From Bacteroidales bacterium (GTDB lineage: Bacteria; Bacteroidota; Bacteroidia; Bacteroidales; WRGA01), in contig JAITHZ010000182.1 in assembly GCA_031279795.1 (NCBI GenBank), positions 1 through 8,268 on the forward strand: DNA of 8,268 nucleotides, written 5' to 3'. Position 1 is the stretch's first letter. Each line of letters starts with the position of its first letter. Positions 5,484 through 8,268 of this stretch are shown piece after piece. Position numbers and translations under genes: made by a program. The notes beneath the pieces are model-generated. The model was not told the origin of the DNA, searched no databases, and saw only the letters and a program-made list of their open reading frames with translations.

Positions 5484-7538
5484 TTAAACATTCGACGTTT
5501 CCTTTGCGAGTTGACCTTCAAGGGGCGGATAACTGATGCGCGTGTGATAAATTGTTTTCAATTTCTGGATGAATATCTGCTTCACCGTTTCAATTTCTTT
5601 GAACGACAGTGGCGCATTTTTCAGGAGTCCGTCATCAATTTGTCCGTCGATAATTCGGTTGACCAGCGTGGGAATTGTTTCGTCGTCATATACCGTCAAA
5701 CTGCGGGAAGCGGCCTCGACGGAATCGGCCATCATCAGCAGGGCGGTTTCTCTGCTGAATGGATTTGGCCCCGGATAGGTAAACAGTTCTTCATCAATTT
5801 CCCTGTCGGGGTAGCTGTTTTTAAACGAATTATAGAAATATTTCGCCTTTCCTCGTCCGTGGTGCGTAGAGATGAAATCGGCAATTTGCTGGGGTAAATG
5901 CAACTTTTCGGCAAGTTTTATCCCGTCGGTTATGTGTTTAATAATTATTTCGGCGCTTTTTTCAAATGGCAGTCCGTTGTGAGGATTTACGCCAGCAACC
6001 TGATTTTCGGTGAAAAACATCGGATTATTGATTTTTCCAATGTCGTGGTACAGAGCGCCAGTTCGTACCAGCTGTACGTTTGCGCCGATTTTGGTTGCGG
6101 CTTCCGTCGCCAGGTTCGACACCTGCAACGAATGTTGGAAAGTTCCTGGCGCTTCTTCCGACAATTTGCGCAGAACAGGGTGATTGACATTCGACAGTTC
6201 CACCAGCGTTACGCTCGAAATGAATCCAAACATTTTCTCAAAAAGGTAAACCAGCGGATAGGTAAATAACACCAGCAAGGCGTTTATGGCAAAATAGAGA
6301 AATGTCTGTCCGTTGATTTTCGACCAGATGCCTTCTAAGTAAATTGTATAGGAAGTGTAGATCAGCGAGTAAGTGACAAAAATGAAGACGGCGCTTCCAA
6401 AAATCTGGGAACGTTGCATCAAATCTTTCAGGCTGTAGACGGACGTTATTCCGGCAAAAAGCTGAATAATAACAAATTCATAAGAAAAAGGGATTGAGAG
6501 GGAATTGATAAGAATCGTCGTGATGTAGGCCATCATTGCGGTTCGCGAATCAAAAAATATTCGTATGATAATGGAAAGAATGGTAAATGGGATGAGATAC
6601 ACATATTTAGCTTCAAGTTGTGCAGCGGGAACGATAGAGAAACCCGTTACAATCAGAAACAGAAAAATGATGCTGCGTTTACGGGCATAGATTTCGGTAC
6701 GAAAAAGGATTAAATAGGCCAGGAACAATCCCATCAAACAGCTGATCAGCAGCACGTGACCGATCAAACGCCAGTTTTGTTCGCTGTCGGAAGCAGTCAT
6801 TCGTTTTTCGTACGACAACTTCATGGAATATAGTATTTTATAGGTATTGCTATCCACCACCTGTCCTCGGTCGATGATTCGTTGCCCTTGCTGAATAAGG
6901 CCTGTGGAATTGGAAATGGTACGAAGCAGCTGTTCTTTCACTTCTTCGGTCATAACGCTGTCGTATTCAACATTTTCTGTAAGATACAGATTTATGTCCA
7001 GATTTTGTAGCGTGCCTTTATCCAATAAAAAGGGAGCGTTGTCGAAAATTTTTTCGTATGCACTTCGCGCAGTGTAGAGCTTGTCCACCGCATATTCTCG
7101 GCTGTTGACATGGTCGGTGATGATCTTGATTGTTTTTATGTTTTTGCTTTCCAGTTCGTTGTATCTGTCGGACGCAATGATGCCTGAAGCGTAAATTCGC
7201 TCAAGCTGTCCATGAACATAATCAAAATATGCGGAAGGAATCCGTTGCGACTGCGCGCTGTATTGATTGGCAAACAGTTGCTTTTGGGCGTCCGCAACAT
7301 CGGGCTTCCACCTGAAATAAGGCTGCAATGTGTTCAGTACACTGTCGCGTTCGCGTATAAACTCATTTTCCAGTTTGTAGATTGGAAAATCAAAGGTTGC
7401 CGTCAACAAATCGTATTTCCAGGGTTTACCTTCCTGAAACTGATATTTAAATGTATCCTCGCGCGGCAAAAAAACGACTATCAAGGCTGTAGAAGCAATA
7501 ATCAGCGTTGATAAAATGATGATATCCTTGTGTTTCAT
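5484..7538 (-). CDS. 7TM-HD domain protein, PgpH-type cyclic-di-AMP phosphodiesterase
   Basis: PgpH-type proteins hydrolyse c-di-AMP in other bacteria and sit in the inner membrane with the HD domain in the cytoplasm. With the start at 7538 the protein has 684 residues: an N-terminal membrane anchor (about 5-23), a large extracytoplasmic region (about 26-250), a seven-helix membrane domain (about 258-432) and an HD domain (about 455-610). Metal and catalytic residues are present: His469 in FQHSLQVSN, His498-Asp499 in YHDIGK, His535 in KHITDG, His559-His560 in THHGRGKAK and Asp605 in MADSVEAASRSL. I chose Met at 7538 (MKHKDIIIL) because it puts the membrane anchor at the N-terminus and lies 20 nt after the Nudix stop; the earlier Met at 7580 would overlap the Nudix gene. 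It is probably co-transcribed with that gene. The substrate is inferred from the family. Confidence 0.92.
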   Translation of the reverse strand: MKHKDIIILSTLIIASTALIVVFLPREDTFKYQFQEGKPWKYDLLTATFDFPIYKLENEFIRERDSVLNTLQPYFRWKPDVADAQKQLFANQYSAQSQRIPSAYFDYVHGQLERIYASGIIASDRYNELESKNIKTIKIITDHVNSREYAVDKLYTARSAYEKIFDNAPFLLDKGTLQNLDINLYLTENVEYDSVMTEEVKEQLLRTISNSTGLIQQGQRIIDRGQVVDSNTYKILYSMKLSYEKRMTASDSEQNWRLIGHVLLISCLMGLFLAYLILFRTEIYARKRSIIFLFLIVTGFSIVPAAQLEAKYVYLIPFTILSIIIRIFFDSRTAMMAYITTILINSLSIPFSYEFVIIQLFAGITSVYSLKDLMQRSQIFGSAVFIFVTYSLIYTSYTIYLEGIWSKINGQTFLYFAINALLVLFTYPLVYLFEKMFGFISSVTLVELSNVNHPVLRKLSEEAPGTFQHSLQVSNLATEAATKIGANVQLVRTGALYHDIGKINNPMFFTENQVAGVNPHNGLPFEKSAEIIIKHITDGIKLAEKLHLPQQIADFISTHHGRGKAKYFYNSFKNSYPDREIDEELFTYPGPNPFSRETALLMMADSVEAASRSLTVYDDETIPTLVNRIIDGQIDDGLLKNAPLSFKEIETVKQIFIQKLKTIYHTRISYPPLEGQLAKETSNV

Positions 7539-7558
7539 AATTTTGTTTCTGTTCGTGA

Positions 7559-8110
7559 TTAATAGTTTTGTTTCAGCCATTTATCCACACCTTTGCGGAT
7601 AGAGGCTAATCCGAATGTATGTATGTCAATCATGTTGCGGGGCATGAATGTACATTCGGCCACATCATCCTGAGGATTGATGTCGATTGTGTTTTCCACG
7701 CGACAGGCGCAGAAGATGTCAACTGTTTGTACTGCAAATCCGGCATATACATAAATGTTGGGCAGCGAAAACATATAAGTCAGCGATTCGACCAGCAATC
7801 CTGTTTCTTCCTGCACTTCGCGCACGGCAGCCTCTTCAAGCGATTCGCCTCCGTCGACAAATCCGCCCGGCAAATCCCACGTTCCTTTGAATGGCTCCTT
7901 TGCCCGACGGCACAGCAGCAATTCTTCCCGTTCGTTCACAATAAACGCCGCTACTGCCGCCGCCGCGTTGGCATAGTAAACAAAGCGGCACTGCCTGCAC
8001 TGTTTTGATTTTTCGTCATGCACCACAAAATCGAAACTGCCGCACTTCGGACAAAATCGAAACAGTTCCAGCGGATGCACCCTATCTTTCCGATTTCTGT
8101 TCATACACAT
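7559..8110 (-). CDS. Nudix hydrolase with N-terminal zinc ribbon
   Basis: Nudix enzymes cleave nucleoside diphosphates linked to another group. The 183-residue protein begins with a zinc ribbon, FCPKCG (Cys20, Cys23) and CRQC (Cys38, Cys41). The Nudix fold follows, with WDLPGGFVDGGE and a complete Nudix box G83-x5-E89-x7-R97-E98-V-x-E101-E102-x-G104-L105. The ribbon plus Nudix layout recalls NudC NADH pyrophosphatase, but the protein is far shorter and I do not see the NudC SQPWPFPxS motif, so the substrate is open (ADP-ribose or another dinucleotide are possible). Start choice: Met1 (8110) or Met3 (8104) both fit; a -7-like box at 8131-8124 leaves only a very short leader. It precedes the 7TM-HD gene by 20 nt on the same strand and is probably the first gene of that unit. 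Confidence 0.93.
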   Translation of the reverse strand: MCMNRNRKDRVHPLELFRFCPKCGSFDFVVHDEKSKQCRQCRFVYYANAAAAVAAFIVNEREELLLCRRAKEPFKGTWDLPGGFVDGGESLEEAAVREVQEETGLLVESLTYMFSLPNIYVYAGFAVQTVDIFCACRVENTIDINPQDDVAECTFMPRNMIDIHTFGLASIRKGVDKWLKQNY

Positions 8111-8217
8111 TTTATTTCAACTACAAAGGTAAAGAATTTGCGTGGAATTATTATCTTTGTCCGGTTTTGGATTACACATAAAAAATCATTAATAAAACTA
8201 AACATATTGATTGTAGG
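8111..8217. promoter_or_regulatory. Divergent intergenic region with two mirrored -7 boxes
   Basis: On the minus strand TACCTTTG (8131-8124) lies ahead of the Nudix gene; on the plus strand TATCTTTG (8152-8159) lies ahead of the gene starting at 8218. Both fit TAnnTTTG. They form an inverted repeat (ACAAAGGTAA at 8123-8132, TTATCTTTGT at 8151-8160, one mismatch) with 20 bp between the -7 boxes. Neither has a clear TTTG -33 box at the usual distance. Confidence 0.5.
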
Positions 8218-8268
8218 ATGGTTGAGGCGCTTTACCTGATTCCGGTTCCACTTGGGGATGTTTCGCCA
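8218..8268 (+). CDS. Start of a probable RsmI-like SAM-dependent rRNA methyltransferase (partial)
   Basis: Only 17 codons are inside the window: MVEALYLIPVPLGDVSP, still open at the right edge. The LYLIPVPLGD stretch matches the beginning of Bacteroidota SAM-dependent methyltransferases of the tetrapyrrole methylase/RsmI family (LYLIPVTLGDT...), whose members methylate the 2'-O of C1402 in 16S rRNA. The ATG is 58 nt after a TATCTTTG -7 box on the same strand, which supports this start. So few residues are visible that the identity is tentative; it is the only plus-strand gene here. Confidence 0.6.
   Translation, partial: MVEALYLIPVPLGDVSP

Noticed and set aside
7539..7580. Upstream start of the 7TM-HD protein at 7580
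   Set aside because: It would add 14 polar residues before the membrane anchor and overlap the Nudix gene by 22 nt; the Met at 7538 sits just after the Nudix stop and directly before the anchor.
8018..8239. Plus-strand 73-residue frame across the divergent region
   Set aside because: It overlaps the Nudix zinc ribbon and the promoters, and runs into the methyltransferase start in another frame; no family resemblance is seen.

Overview
The window looks like a stretch of a Bacteroidota chromosome, probably order Bacteroidales. The reasons are promoters of the TTTG-N20-TAnnTTTG type, no clear Shine-Dalgarno sequences, a DUF4293 membrane protein (a family I know only from this phylum), and DnaX, IlvD and PgpH sequences of Bacteroidota character. 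This is housekeeping DNA rather than an obvious mobile or defence island: I see no transposase, phage gene, CRISPR array, tRNA or rRNA.

Layout, left to right. Bases 1-1158 (minus) hold the N-terminal 386 residues of a secreted lysyl-endopeptidase-like serine protease that runs off the left edge; it has its own promoter at 1185-1216. Bases 1229-1284 are a heptanucleotide repeat array that supplies the last two codons and the stop of ilvD (1276-3129, minus; dihydroxy-acid dehydratase). A second, related heptamer array (3135-3176) fills the gap between the ilvD start and a small DUF4293 membrane-protein gene (3177-3557, minus). Upstream of that is dnaX, split over two frames: 4234-5361 encodes the clamp-loader ATPase part and 3581-4285 carries the tau C-terminal part. 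The frames join at a run of ten A containing the slippery heptamer A AAA AAG. A promoter at 5412-5443 serves dnaX. An AT-rich hairpin with a U-tract (5451-5477) ends the preceding unit, which is a 7TM-HD phosphodiesterase of the PgpH type (5484-7538) and a zinc-ribbon Nudix hydrolase (7559-8110), both minus. Past a short divergent promoter region (8111-8217), a plus-strand gene starts at 8218 and leaves the window after 17 codons; it resembles an RsmI-like rRNA methyltransferase.

Likely transcription units (all minus except the last) are Nudix-pgpH, dnaX-DUF4293-ilvD, the protease, and the plus-strand methyltransferase. The genes serve different jobs: nucleotide housekeeping, cyclic dinucleotide turnover, replication, branched-chain amino acid and CoA-precursor synthesis, and extracellular proteolysis. 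No single pathway joins them.

The most interesting signal is the dnaX frame junction. The unshifted frame gives a 375-residue gamma-like protein and a -1 shift (or one added A in the mRNA) gives a 593-residue tau-like protein. A possible stem begins 5 nt after the slippery heptamer. A one-base sequencing error in the A run is the main alternative. The second notable signal is the pair of heptamer arrays that bracket ilvD on both sides.
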